A DNA stretch of 64,000 nt from Jackrogersella multiformis (lineage: Eukaryota > Ascomycota > Sordariomycetes > Xylariales > Hypoxylaceae): NCBI GenBank assembly GCA_902806575.1, contig CADCXD010000011.1, positions 1,426,001-1,490,000 on the forward strand, given 5' to 3'. This document shows, one piece after another, positions 23,823 through 35,115 of this stretch (positions are counted from its first letter, which is position 1; every line of letters begins with the position of its first letter). The notes under the pieces are model-generated. The model did not search any database. It saw only the letters and a program-made list of their open reading frames with translations, and was not told where the DNA came from. The translations under genes were made by a program, and so were the position numbers.

Positions 23823-24466
23823 TGGAAGAATCGCGGGGAACCGAATATGATACTCGGGTCGTAAGTGACGACTAGTCACATACTGGTTGTAGCCGATATG
23901 TCGCCAGAATAAAAAAGACATGTCGGCATTGCGAAATGTGCCCGCATGGGTATGTGATGGATGTCCATTTCTCTTTTGGGGGTCGTTGCTAACGTATTAT
24001 ACAGTCATGTGGCACGAACTCGTGAACAACTACGTTTGATATTGAGTCAATGGGACGTAGCTAGGGCTATAGTCAAAGTCATAATCTTGTCAACTAGGAC
24101 GTGGTATCCCAGACTCGATATTGAACCATTCCAGGAAGAAAATCAAATTGTCTAACTCTTCTACATACATACGAAAGTTCAAAGTGGTCTCGTGTCCTCA
24201 ATTTCGAATGCCTTTTCTAGGTTTTCGATAAATGTGTTAAAGATCGGAATCATGAAGAAAATATGCAAATGTCCTGTGTTCCAGAATCTTGACTTCTTCA
24301 AAGTGAGATTACCGTCGTGAGCACAGGCTAACTAGGAGTATTCCCTGGCCTGAGTGAGTATCGTAGGCAATAGCTTGAGATGACATGACTTCTCAAGCCC
24401 GACTGGCGCCTAAGTTCTAATCTGTCCCGTACTTAGATAGTCATTCAGAGTTCTATAACAGCTTAT
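23823..24466. other. Intergenic, convergent 3' ends
   Basis: About 0.64 kb between the convergent Y14 and CFEM genes. Nothing else is recognised. Confidence 0.65.
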
Positions 24467-25016
24467 CTAAATCATCAGCATAGCAGCAGCTATCGCTCCT
24501 ACCACGCCCATGCCAGGTTCTAGGCTCCCTGCCGCCCCTTTCGGTGTCACAGTGGCCGAGGCGGCCGTGACCTGAGACGCCAAAGCGCTTGTAGCCGCTG
24601 CCACCTCTGTAGAGGAAGGATGATCATCCCATCTATCGCAGAGGTCGTCTAGTCGTTTACTAGCATCTATACACATTGCAATGTTAACTTTTACTGATCT
24701 CTAATTTCCTAGGTATCAACCCAGCTTCAAACAGGAAGAAAAGAACAATGTGAGATATCAAGGGGCGATGCAAACACTCACCAGAGTTGACCAGAGAACC
24801 GCAGTAGTTCGGTATGCAGCTCCCCCACTTGGCCGCGATCTTGACCTGGTTCTTGCAGATGCAATCGAAGTCCGTCTTCTGGCATCCATTCTCCTCGACG
24901 GCCTGCGCGAAGCAGGGTAAGGAGCAGTCTGGGATGTCGTCGATGATCTTGCTGAGGTTGTCGTCGGCCGTGGCGGTGGCCGCGAGGAAGGTGAGGGCGA
25001 GGAGCTTGAATTGCAT
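24467..25016 (-). CDS. CFEM-domain protein, probably GPI-anchored
   Basis: Two exons, 25016..24782 and 24666..24467, with a 115-bp intron (GTGAGT, GTTAAC branch, TATAG), encode 144 residues. The signal peptide is MQFKLLALTFLAATATA. The eight CFEM cysteines are C31, C35, C45, C52, C54, C67, C72 and C88. The aspartate before CxC (D51) is present; in characterised CFEM proteins this position ligates haem iron. The last cysteine is encoded in exon 2, which supports the splice. A Ser/Thr/Ala-rich stalk and a short hydrophobic end GVVGAIAAAMLMI suggest a GPI anchor. CFEM proteins act in haem/iron uptake, wall integrity or host interaction; which applies here is unknown. Confidence 0.9.
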
Positions 25017-25431
25017 TTTTATAGGCGGATGATGTGTTTGTGGGTAAGAGGATGAGAGGGTGGCTAGATGGCTTTGGTTTCTGTTATGGACTATAGAGCT
25101 TCTTGAATGTCTGGGCTAAGAATCAGGACAGACGGGCGTTGAAGCTCTTGGTATTTTATATTCATGCTATCCTCTGCAGATATTTTGGTGCGGCATCTTC
25201 AACTATGGATCTCTCTATACACCTCTAAGATCTTCAGTCAAGCATATTCTGCTGTATTGTCTGCCTGCTGTCTTCCAAGCCGTGTTAACCGGTAGTGTAA
25301 TAATGATCCTCAATAGCCTTCTGACTGCTTGAGTGACTTAATCACTTTAATTTCCACTCAGAAGTGCTTCATAGGATCGTCTGAACCCTTCCCCATCTCT
25401 CGAGCATACACCGAATATATAATAGCACTCC
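25017..25431. other. Intergenic, promoter of the CFEM gene
   Basis: About 0.4 kb upstream of the minus-strand CFEM gene. No other feature is seen. Confidence 0.6.
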
Positions 25432-26040
25432 TTACGTAAAATCTAGTGGGCCGTAAGTAGAGAGAACATCAAGATATGAGACGAATTGGGTAGATTTTCG
25501 TATATGGACGGCCTGCTCAGCTAAATAATCCCAGTTGTCATCTGGGGCTCCCTTGGCGACGTGGCAGTACTGCTCCGCGGTGGGTTGAATCTTCAACCCC
25601 TCTGCTGTATATCCTTACTGGTAGGATTTGGGCCATAGGAATTACCGTTGAAACACAGCCTTATCATGATATCATGTCCCCTCCGTGTTCTATAGTGAAT
25701 TTCGGCTTACCGGTTCGAATCTATTTCTAGGACTTTAAGCCCTGATCGTATATAGCCACGCATATTCTGATTAAGCAGGCAGTAGCCTATTCCCGGTGGA
25801 CGATCTCCATGTGAGGACGTATTGTACATTAGTTCGTTTCCATAGTTGCCAAATCGCTGGGTATGATCTCTAGGGCTGTGGAAAACTTGGTCTTTAGGAT
25901 AAGGAATACATAATAGTATCTTGACCTGGTCGGTATTGTGTTGAATGGATGTTTAAATGTATGTAATACTAGGTACTGAATATCATTTGGGTAAATGAGC
26001 TTCTAGAAGAGACCAACCGTGAAGGTTTCTTCCAGCGGTC
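25432..26040 (-). pseudogene. Probable decayed coding sequence, family unknown
   Basis: On the minus strand, protein-like sequence runs in one frame from about 25947 to 25710 (for example GNYGNELMYNTSSHGD, PPGIGYCLLNQ), meets a TAA, and continues in the same frame with RLCFNGNSYGPNP until a stop near 25592. The adjacent frame then continues with LKIQPTAEQYCHVAKG and NWDYLAEQAVHIRKS to a stop at 25432. The two frames would meet at a GGGG run, so a one-base loss there would explain the shift. The last block has GC-rich third positions unlike its AT-rich flanks. Further upstream, DRWKKPSRLVSS near 26040 may be more of it. I do not recognise the protein. A real gene with unusual splicing is the alternative, but no phase-compatible intron was found. 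Confidence 0.35.
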
Positions 26041-26201
26041 TTATTCGGAACCAACCAGCTATTAATTCAGTACACATGTCTCGTTAGCCTCTAATGACTT
26101 CTCATCTTTTATTATAAATATTTTAGTTGCTGAACGCAATAAATGAGGGGTGTAAAGTGGACAGTTTATATAACCGCTCTACAAAATCATGCTACGAAGC
26201 A

Positions 26202-27241
26202 ATGGAATGGACGCCACTAGAACGCCACATACGGAGGCTCACAGACCACAGCACGTACCACTCAGCCACCGTGAACATGTCCATTTAGATTAGGATCGAG
26301 ATGCGTCCCGACTCTACTTGATTGACTAAGCCTAAGAGTCGTTATCCGGGCTTCCTGTTCTGCTTTCGGATAACAAATTATAGCTAAAGTCGTTCGAGTG
26401 CCACTGCGAGGCGGCGGATGACTCAGAATTCGGGTGCCAATGTGACTGGGATTCCGAGTCTGATGATATATCGGATAGATCATATACAGGATCCGATGCC
26501 GATTGGTATTATGAGCTCAAGGAAGAACGCGAGGAGAGAAAGGAACAGCTTAAAGAATGGCGAGAGGCACTCGAGAAACAAAAGCGGATAGCATTGGAGC
26601 TCAACAAGCGCAAGGTTGAAGAAGTCCTGGCAGTTTATAAGACCCTTGCAAATAACATAAGCGAGAAGGATGGGGATGGACCATCTATAAGCTTCTTCGA
26701 TGGCTATTTAGGATGTCCGCTTGGAACAATAGTAGGAGGCGGAAAATGGATCCCCGCAGGCTATATGAAGCACAAATCATTCGACCTTTATTCGATCGAC
26801 TACGTGGAGAACTGCTACGATGAGTATACATATTGTTCCTGGAAGTACATCGAGTTCGACGAGTTCGACGATGGAAACAACCGTAAACGCAAGCCCCATC
26901 CGGCAGAGAAGACAGCAGCAGGACGAATCTACGTGGATCCCGAATACAATATGTACTTTAAAAAGATCCGGGCGCCAGAACGGGCAAGCTTGAAGACTTA
27001 CCAACTCGAGACTACAGGGGAGGAGGGGGAGGAGGAAAGCACTGTTGATGTCCAATTCATCGGACAGGATTACCTGAGGATGCTTGTCAGTCGAGAAATA
27101 ATCCAGGCACACGAAAGAGAACCCCTTCCGGCTTCTGCTCCCGAGGTCTTCCAGTTTGTAGGCATCGTGTCTAAGGCTCACAAGCGAGTGGCGGCGATCA
27201 TGGGGTCGCAGGAGAAGGAGAAGAAAAAAGCACGGCACTAG
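26202..27241 (+). CDS. Hypothetical protein, two exons, Cys-pair N-terminus
   Basis: Exons 26202..26270 and 26384..27241, joined across a 113-bp phase-0 intron (GTGAAC to GATAAC and TATAG), encode 308 residues. The frame upstream of the first long open stretch is closed by the TAG of the acceptor, and exon 1 supplies the only good ATG. The N-terminus carries two similar short motifs, FECHCE and FGCQCD, each followed by acidic residues. A charged coiled-coil segment (about 65-105, rich in Glu, Lys, Arg) follows. Then comes a globular region with FFDGYLGCPLGTIVGGGKW and a Tyr-rich block (YCSWKYIEF), ending in a Lys-rich tail. I do not recognise the family. It has no signal peptide or membrane segment. 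Confidence 0.68.
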
Positions 27242-27745
27242 CCATGATGAAGGGATAATTGGGTTTGAGTGAGATCCATTCAGCTATCGGGTAGACTTGT
27301 GGGAAATTCGGGATGGAAGCTATCTATCCTTCCAATGTGGTTTTCTTCAGTACCTAGGTATTTAATGTTGATGTAGGTGTTATTGTAGGTACTTAGGTAC
27401 CTTTAAGAAGGGTTTAATAGAGGGTTATTCTTTACCTTATATTGGTTTATTAGATATTCACTAAAACGTGCTACTAGCCCTGTTTACTGAAATAGAGTTT
27501 ATTTACGTAATACCATATCCCTGCACGTTCCTGCATAAGTGACGTCGCGCCCAAATCCCCGGCACCGCGTTATTCTAAGATACCTACACTAGTACCTAAT
27601 CTATTATCTATCTTCGAAATCCATCTTAGAACCTTGTCTAACTCAACCTGTCCGAATTCACAATCCACTATCTACCTAGGTATCATACCTACCTGGTATC
27701 ATTTATACTCTAGCCCAACCATCAACTTCGGATGGTCTAGTAGGC
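27242..27745. other. Intergenic, PFA4 promoter
   Basis: About 0.5 kb between co-directional genes, with several TACCTAGGTA-type words at about 27350-27400 and 27675. Confidence 0.65.
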
Positions 27746-29368
27746 ATGGCCTTCCTCGTCGGCAGCATCGAGCCAACGCTCCAACGCCTCGCCATCCCCG
27801 CCGTCTGCGTCCTCATCGCCTTCGAAGCCTACACGCCGCAATGGTTGTTCGCGCACTCCCCGGACCTGACCCCGGGCCCGCTCACCTCCGCCGAGAGCTA
27901 TACCTTCAACGCCTTGCTTCTATGTCTCTGGTACACATACTATAAAGCATGCACTACCGACCCCGGCCGCTATGTCTTCCCGCCGAGCTATAAGAAGAAA
28001 CAGAAGGGGAAGGCTATTGGGTCGGATGCGGAAGAAGAAGAAGCGGCAGACGGCGAAGGTGAAGGAGACGGAATGGGATCGACGAAGGGAAGAATCCGTC
28101 GTTGGTGCAAGAAATGCGCAGCCCCCAAACCGCCGCGCTCGCATCACTGTCGCACATGCCGTCGCTGCATCCCTAAGATGGACCATCACTGCCCTTGGAC
28201 TAGCAACTGCGTGTCCCTCCAAACCTTTCCACATTTCCTGCGCTTCCTCATCTTCACCAACCTATCCCTCTGGGCCCTTCTCAGCTTCCTCTTCCAACGC
28301 TTCCACGCCCTCTGGGACTCCCGCCACCTCCCCGCGTATCTAGGCCCCACAGTATCGCAGCTGGTATGGCTGACGGTGCTCACATTCGCGGCGGGCGTGA
28401 CGAGCCTGGCGCTGGGCATATTATTGGCTACGACGCTGAAGGGCTGGGCCTTCAATACTACGATGATAGAAAGCTGGGAGATTGAGCGCCACGAGGCCAC
28501 ACTCGAGCGCCGCTATGCATCCTCGAGCTCCGACAGCGGCTCGTGGTGGGCGACTGGCGAACGGGCCCCCGGCGGCGACCGCGACGCCCCGCACCTCTCC
28601 GTGGAGCCCGTCGAGTTCCCGTACGACATCGGCATCTTCGCCAACATGGCCGCCGCCATGGGCACCCCCAACCCGCTCCTATGGTTCCTGCCCTTCGCCA
28701 GCAGCCCCACCATCGCCCCCTACCCCTACACCCCGGACCCGACCACGGGAGCAGAAACGCAAACACAAACACAAAAACAAGCAAGCAGCAGCCGCACGGG
28801 CTGGGAGTACGAAGAAAACGAGCTCAACGACCGCGAGGGCCAGTGGCCGCCCGCGGACCCGGACAAGCTGCGCAACGCGAAGGTCTGGCGCGAGCGCCGC
28901 CGCGAGACCGACCGCGCGCTGGAACTGGAGCTGGAGCTGGCGTCCGACCCCGCGCGCGACAGGGACGCCTTCCGCCGCCGCCAGGAGCTGGACCTGCGGC
29001 GCTGGGACGCCTCGCGGTCGCGCATCCTCGGCGAGCTCGAGGAGCTCCCCGTCGACGACTACGATTTCGTCGACGAGGCGTACGGCCGCGAGCTTGTCCC
29101 CCACGGCCCGGGCGCGGGTTTATATCGCCCTGCTGCTATGGTGGTGGTGGACGAGGGGAAATCCGCGTGGGTGAACACGGACGGCGAGCATCTGGGCGAT
29201 TACGGCGTGGATGAGGACGCCGAGTACGATGAGCCGGCTGTGGAGCAGGGGGGCCGGTACGCGGAGCAGGAGGGGTTGATGCGGAATGTAGAGGAGGACG
29301 AGGATGTTCCCCTTGCCGAGCTGATACGCAGGAGGAAAGTGCGGACGAAGGATGGTGAGGATACTTGA
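27746..29368 (+). CDS. PFA4: Palmitoyltransferase Pfa4 (DHHC family)
   Basis: A single-exon gene for 540 residues. Pfa4 enzymes attach palmitate to cysteines of membrane proteins, classically chitin synthase Chs3 at the ER. The Cys-rich domain runs from about 120 to 170 with CKKCAAPKPPRSHHC and the catalytic DHHCPW (D146, H147, H148, C149). Two membrane segments lie before it (about 13-30, 54-68) and two after (about 178-195 and 205-232). The TTxE motif appears as NTTMIESWE after the last helix. The long hydrophilic tail is Arg/Glu/Asp-rich, ending close to a repeated charged motif, and is strongly GC-rich. The insertion of acidic residues between helix 2 and the CRD (about 84-112) is longer than in yeast Pfa4. 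Confidence 0.95.
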   Translation: MAFLVGSIEPTLQRLAIPAVCVLIAFEAYTPQWLFAHSPDLTPGPLTSAESYTFNALLLCLWYTYYKACTTDPGRYVFPPSYKKKQKGKAIGSDAEEEEAADGEGEGDGMGSTKGRIRRWCKKCAAPKPPRSHHCRTCRRCIPKMDHHCPWTSNCVSLQTFPHFLRFLIFTNLSLWALLSFLFQRFHALWDSRHLPAYLGPTVSQLVWLTVLTFAAGVTSLALGILLATTLKGWAFNTTMIESWEIERHEATLERRYASSSSDSGSWWATGERAPGGDRDAPHLSVEPVEFPYDIGIFANMAAAMGTPNPLLWFLPFASSPTIAPYPYTPDPTTGAETQTQTQKQASSSRTGWEYEENELNDREGQWPPADPDKLRNAKVWRERRRETDRALELELELASDPARDRDAFRRRQELDLRRWDASRSRILGELEELPVDDYDFVDEAYGRELVPHGPGAGLYRPAAMVVVDEGKSAWVNTDGEHLGDYGVDEDAEYDEPAVEQGGRYAEQEGLMRNVEEDEDVPLAELIRRRKVRTKDGEDT

Positions 29369-29947
29369 TGATTTATTCTTTATTTATTCTTTACCATATA
29401 ACATCAAACATATATCACATGGCATATAATGCAACATATAACACATATCACATATCACATAACATATAGCCACGAAGGATTTACTAGGTAATCACGTAAT
29501 AGACTCATACACTATACACACTACACAAGACACGCAATCTACTCCATCAACAGCAATTCTGCTCTGCTCTGCTCTCTGGCATCTTGTCTTTCTAGGCACA
29601 TAGTCGTTCTACTATATCATATGTATAAGGCGGCTATATCTCGCGTGGCACCCTTACCCCTTACCTTACACGGGTTTCGTTGATTGTCGCGGGATCCGGC
29701 TGGCGATCCCTTCTTCCCTCATTCTTCATGTTCGTCTTCTTCTTCTTCTTGTCCGTGCGGGTTCCGAGCTCGTGAATCGTAAAGTTAGACCCTGGGCTGC
29801 GTAGGCCGTTGCTGCCCCGTCTTGGTCGGCGATGCGCCTGCTGCATGCTCTCGCTCGTATCCTCAAAAAAATAATAATGATAATAAAACGTTCCAAAAAT
29901 GCGTTCACACTGCCACGCGCAACGCGATAGTACCTAGATGCTTTGCT
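29369..29947. other. Intergenic, convergent 3' ends
   Basis: About 0.6 kb between convergent PFA4 and myosin genes. Low-complexity ACATAT repeats occur at about 29400-29470. No gene. Confidence 0.7.
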
Positions 29948-32900
29948 CTACCAGTCGTCGTCGTCCTCTCTCTTCTGCATGGCGTTCTTTCTGGCCAGCA
30001 GGGCGTCGGCTAGGGAGCCCGCGATGCTGGGGGTCGGCGTGTTGCTGCGGCTGCTGTCGGAGCCGCCGTTGGCGTTCAGGCTCATGCCCGAGTCCCGAGG
30101 CTGCGGGGCCGCGGGCTTCCTGCCGGCGGCTGGACGCTTCGCCGGCGGCTGCGGGGGCGTGGGTTTGTTCCGCGCTGCTGTCGCCGTGCCGTTCTGGCTG
30201 GGGGGTGGAGGCGGCGCTCGCGGGGCCGGTGCTGGGGCCGGCGGGGGAGGGGCTGCTTGTTCCTCGACGTATGCTGCGGGCACCCATGCTTGTCCCTGAG
30301 CATTCTTTGCTAACCACCAGCCTACGATTTTCTAATCAGCAACTCCTCGTATAGCATTTACGTAGATGGACTTACCGTTGTTTTCCTTCTGGACGATCTC
30401 GATGATATCGCCTACTTTCACCGAAAGCTCGTTCTCTTTTTGCCCGGCAAAGTCGTAGAGAACCTTGGCGGTGTGTTTGGCTTTTGCTGGAGATGTGGCT
30501 GGCGGTGGTGGTGGTGGAGGGGGCGCGCGAACAGACGACGTTGAGCCCTGATTACGAGTATGGCTAGCAATGCTGCTTGTGACGGAGGCAGTGTGGCTAG
30601 CAATGCTACTCGCGACGGAGGCGGTTGGGTTCGGGACTGCGCGCGGGGTTTGGAGCGCGGCTGGTCCGCGTTTGGTTGTGCTTGGACGGGCGGTCGTAAC
30701 TCGAGAAGGTCTACCGCCGGGACCACCTGGCTTGATAAGTTTGCCTCGGGTAATCGGTCGAGCCGGTACTGGCTTGCCTTTCGGTGTTGGCTTAGATACT
30801 GAGGACGGTGGCTCTCCGGACTGGGTATGGACACTTCCGCTCTTGTAGAAATCCATGGCTTGCTGTGAATCCTTTAGGACCTTGACAAGTTGCATCTTTC
30901 CGGGCTTCTTGGCATACTCTATCGAGTCACCAATCTTTAAGTTGAAGCCACCAGGCATCGATCGTTGCATCTGTGTGAAAAGCTCAGTCTTCAGAACACA
31001 ATTCAGCAACGGATCTGCTTCTTGCGGTGACCCAACCCCTAACGAAAACCAGTCATCGCGACATGTCGAAGCTCCGATGAACTTGATAGCTCCTAGGGGT
31101 ATTTCACGTTCAATGATTATCTGAATCTGGTGGTTGACTAATGCCTGTGCCACGATATAGAACTTGCTAGTAGTCACGATAAGTGTTCGAGGGCTTGGTT
31201 TACTTGATCGACCGAATTTAGCCTCAAGGACCTCCCCGCGACAGGAGAAGAGAGCCTTCTCGTTGCTGGATAATTGTATACCATTTCTGATTTGAGATCC
31301 GGGCCCGTTTGACGAGTTGATCCCCAGATAATCTCCCAGGAAACGTCGAGAACCCAGCAAACTGAACCGCCTACGCTCCTTGCGCCCTTGCAAAACCGCG
31401 TGGCCCTGGTCTCGCAGTTGTAGGTACTCAGCACCTACTCTCTTCTTGCGCCAAAATCGTTGGATGCGGGTTGCTGATTCGGCGCGGTAAGCCAGGTACG
31501 CTCTCCACATTCTTTGAATACGGGTGGCCATGTTATGCCAATATCGATCTCGCATGGTCTCTAGCGCAAACAGCGTCTCTGGGGATTTGATGAAGGCCTT
31601 CGTGACACCTAGCTGCCATTCTTCTTTCGGAATGCTGGTGTCCTTCAAGATCTGCTTCACCGCAGCCTCCTCGGATCCCTGCCAAGTATACTCGCCTGCG
31701 TAGGACGTAGCAGGTGACAATAAGAAGAATCGCTCGACAAACTTCTCGAAAGACTGACGGTAGGCGAAACCGGCACGTCGAATCCTAACGTTCTCTTGCA
31801 GACCAAGGTACTTGATTTGATGTAGAACATTCGGCACGTTGTACTCTGTAGGCGACTTGTTCTCATTAGGCTTGATTGTACGGATATATGACGGTTGGCA
31901 CTTCATTAAGGTCTCTACCAAGGCGTTGGCAGAAGTTCTGATTCTATCACCTGCCGTTGGTGGTTGCTTGCGGTTATCCTCGTCTACCGAGTGAGGGAAT
32001 AAGGTGTGGACGAATTGGTTTGAGCTCTGCTGGAACAAGCTTTGGACGCCCTTGAGAAGTTGGTCCTTATTCTTATCTGTGATTCCGTCGACGGTGTAAC
32101 TAACATCGCCGGCGTAATGCTTGATGATAAAGCTTCCTTGCCGAGGGGTGAGGTGGGCGTTCGACATGCCGTTAATACTCTGCATGAAAGTACGATCGCA
32201 GGCGGCGGGATCAGCGTGAGCTGTCTTCGTGGCGTCCTTCAAAGCAGAGAAGATGCCAGGAGGTCTGATTTGCTCGATAAGGTCACAGACAACCTTGTTG
32301 TCAAAATACTTGATAGGCGTCCATTGGATTTTTTCTCGCGCATATTCTTCTTGTTCGGCCTTAAGGGTGAGCTGGATAAAAATCTGCTGGAGCTTCTCGT
32401 TCACATAGTTGATGCAGAGCTGCTCGAAACTATTCTTCTCGAAGATTTCAAAACCATAGATATCCAAAATACCAATGTTATTAGCTGCGGCCTGTCGTGC
32501 GCGTAGGGACTGGTTGATGCGTCCGACTATCCAATCAAAGAGGTTATAATAGATAGCCATAGCAAGCGCATCTTTGGTGGAATTTGCTTGGGCCGCGTTG
32601 GCCGGCGATTCGATTACTTCGCCGTGTCTCGGGGTTAGGATTCGGATGGTGATACCCTTAACCAGCGCAGCGGGCGAAACCTCGAGGAGGTATGAGAGGA
32701 AGTCCACAACAGACTGATCCGCCACGGCAGCATATCCGTCATCGCCTTCAACGAAATGGATGTTTCCGGTCCACAGGACGGCCGCCAACATGCGGAACAC
32801 TTCATCCTGTTCGCCCTGCGAAAGACCAATGATCTTCATAGCCTCCAAGGTATCTTGAAACTCGGCCAAATCGTCTATACCATCGACGTTAAAACATTTC

Positions 32901-33756
32901 GACCGGCTGAGGTAGGCATATGTTTCCGGCTTCTGGACACCAAACATAGTCCGGTAGTTCTCGGAAGCCCCCTTAGAGAACTGATAGAAGATGTGGAAGT
33001 TTCGTTCATTGGCAATCTGGCCCACTACTCGCGTCTTCTCTAATAGGTAGTTTGTGATGTCTGCTCCTACGGGCTCGCCGTTTGTGTTGAAGTGTATTTG
33101 CAAGTACTTCCCGAATCGTGACGAGTTGTTGTTCCTCAGGGTCTTCGCATTTCCGAAAGACTCGAGCAGCGGGTTGGTTGCCAGAACCATGTCCTTGATC
33201 TGCTTGATCTCTCCGCTCTCGCCGCCCGATACGCTTGCGATATATTGCATGATCCGCTTGGCGGCTTCGGTCTTGCCAGCTCCTGACTCCCCGGAGATGA
33301 TAACACATTGATTATCATGGTATGCCTTCATATTATAGTAGGATGACTCGGCGATCGCGAAGACGTGCGGCGGCATCTCGAGTCGGTTCTTGCCCTTATA
33401 TGATTCCAGGACCTGGTCGGTGTAGATACCGAGATCTCTAAAGGGGTTAACGGAGACCAAGACATGGCCGATATAGGTATAGATCTCGCGGCCCTCAAAT
33501 CGCTTCTTCAGGTTTTCGTTTATTGCTTCATTTGATACTTTGCTAAGCAGGGTCAGGTCGGAAACGCCTATCTCCCTCTTCTTGGATGTCTCGAATGTGG
33601 CCTTCTTTGGTCTGCCGGCATCTTGCGCTCCTGAGCCGCCAGCACGGGATGCTCCGCCTGATTTGTCCTTCGGTCGTCTACTTATACCCTACGATCGCAA
33701 AAACGCGGCGGTTAGCATGGAGACGTTGTTATTGTCGGTGTACAAAATCTTACCAT
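29948..33756 (-). CDS. myoA: Class I myosin (MyoA/Myo3-5 type)
   Basis: Three exons: 33756..33754 (the ATG alone), 33688..30376 and 30321..29948, encoding 1229 residues. Intron 1 (65 bp, GTAAGA, GCTAAC, GTAG) follows the start codon directly; intron 2 (54 bp, GTAAGT to GTAG) splits the SH3 domain. The motor has the P-loop GESGAGKT (134-141), switch II region [20 protein letters not shown] and an actin-binding region. Two IQ-like motifs ([18 protein letters not shown]) follow, then a TH1 lipid-binding tail, a Pro/Ala-rich TH2 region, the SH3 domain ([16 protein letters not shown] to WWLAKN) and a final acidic DDDDW that fits the Arp2/3-activating end. It drives endocytosis and polarised growth at cortical actin patches and is essential in Aspergillus. 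The length matches fungal MyoA. Confidence 0.98.
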
Positions 33757-34731
33757 GTTGGGCACGCATGAATAGTATTGACAAGGTGGTGTCTAACGAG
33801 AATACGATCTTAAGTCGGGATACAGGGAAGATAACAGCTCTCGGGTGGTTTTCAACTTGATGTTATTATGCTCTAAAGCGTTCAGGGGTGAATAACGATC
33901 TAGGGAGAAGTGTTCTCTAGAATTTGCGCAAACGCTGCTCAGATATGCATTTGTGAAGATCGACTTTGTTATTTCCAGTATTCCGGAGCCTTGAGACGAG
34001 GCGCCATTATTCCACCATTTAGCGCTAATGGTCACTGTACATCTGTACATCTGTACTGTACCATCTGTACGTAGTACCCTGCCTGCGACGTAATGAATGG
34101 GGCTGGGTAACGTGGCAGTCGTGGCTGGGGCTTAGTTGCCCAGCTAGCAAGCCCAAAAATCATTTAACTCGAATGAATCCCCACTATTATTTGATTAGAT
34201 AACAATTTACATACGCGTATAGGTATCTCTTTCAATGTTCGATCGTCTCAAACTTGTCAAAGTTAAACTATCAAAGTCAAAACTAGCAAACATTATTAAT
34301 AATGAGGGAATAAAAAAGTGTATATCTCGACTAATCTAGGTACCTGCCTAGATAGTTACCTAGGTGTGTACTAATTCCACTTGTCTTTCTACACACTCTG
34401 GCACTCTAAACTGGAGGTAAGCGATGTGGGTATACACATAGACTGGTTGAATTTTGCTAAACCCCCCAGTATCACATGTGATTTAAGAAGGTCTGAACAT
34501 GAGCATACTATATGGAACTCGACCTTAGGTGAATCGGTCGTTTATACAAAGACCTCGGCGCGGACCCAGTTTAGCAGACCATTCACCGTGACTCAAGTTG
34601 AGCATACAATTCGGACAATGAATGTATTAAAATCAACTACGTGACTTTCATACTCCAATAACCCGTTGCTTCTACCGAACGAATACAATCAATGAAAGCC
34701 TTTTGGTGACGATAACATGGTGGCAACCCTC
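33757..34731. other. Intergenic, myoA promoter side
   Basis: About 1 kb upstream of myoA (minus) and downstream of the small TUDOR-like gene. Contains TCTGTACATC-type short repeats at about 34035-34075 and an ACCTAGGT word near 34360. The 87-codon frame at 34381..34644 shows no domain-like sequence. Confidence 0.6.
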
Positions 34732-35115
34732 TTATGGGGCTCTGCCAAGGATGTTAGCCTCGTAGATTGTGGTTGTTTTCCCGGTATTGTCATTGACGAT
34801 CTAACTCGTGAGCCACTGGCATTAGTCCTGCAACCACTAGAGATACCGTGGAGCGCCGTAAGAAAGACGAATAGAAGGACTTAAAGAAAGACTCACTTCG
34901 TATCGGGGGTTATCCGGGCTGGCTTGGACGTTTCTGTCCGCCTGCATGCCCGGTTGAGTGAGGACATCATTGATTCTACCGACGCTCTCCGGTGTGTTCG
35001 AGTCGGGGCCTTATTAAGAAGTGTTAGCAGCAGCATCACCACGGACAAATGAACCCTACTCACCCCCAATGGGCTTGTACGTGACCATCTGACCCTTCTT
35101 GTATCTGGGTGCCAT
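34732..35115 (-). CDS. Small TUDOR-like (DUF2945, hypervirulence-associated) protein
   Basis: Three exons too short for simple ORF detection: 35115..35064, 35009..34897 and 34800..34732, encoding 77 residues. Intron 1 is 54 bp (GTGAGT, GCTAAC, AATAAG) and intron 2 is 96 bp (GTGAGT, ACTAAT, GTTAG). Reading across the joins gives the family signatures: KGQMVTYKPIGG, then DSNTPESVGRINDVLTQPG, NVQASPDNPRYE and NDNTGKTTTIYEANIL. The last is the typical end of the domain, in which a short beta barrel binds an unknown ligand. In some fungi a relative is called hypervirulence-associated protein; the molecular role is not established. The protein is essentially one bare domain, of typical size. All three exon boundaries fall within conserved sequence, so the model is strong. 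Confidence 0.9.

Noticed and set aside
25705..25725. GGTTCGAATC, resembling a tRNA B box
   Set aside because: No matching A box, acceptor stem or anticodon arm at the right spacing; it lies within the probable relic gene.
28482..29214. Two long plus-strand frames within PFA4
   Set aside because: Ala/Arg/Pro/Ser-rich shadows of the GC-rich PFA4 tail.
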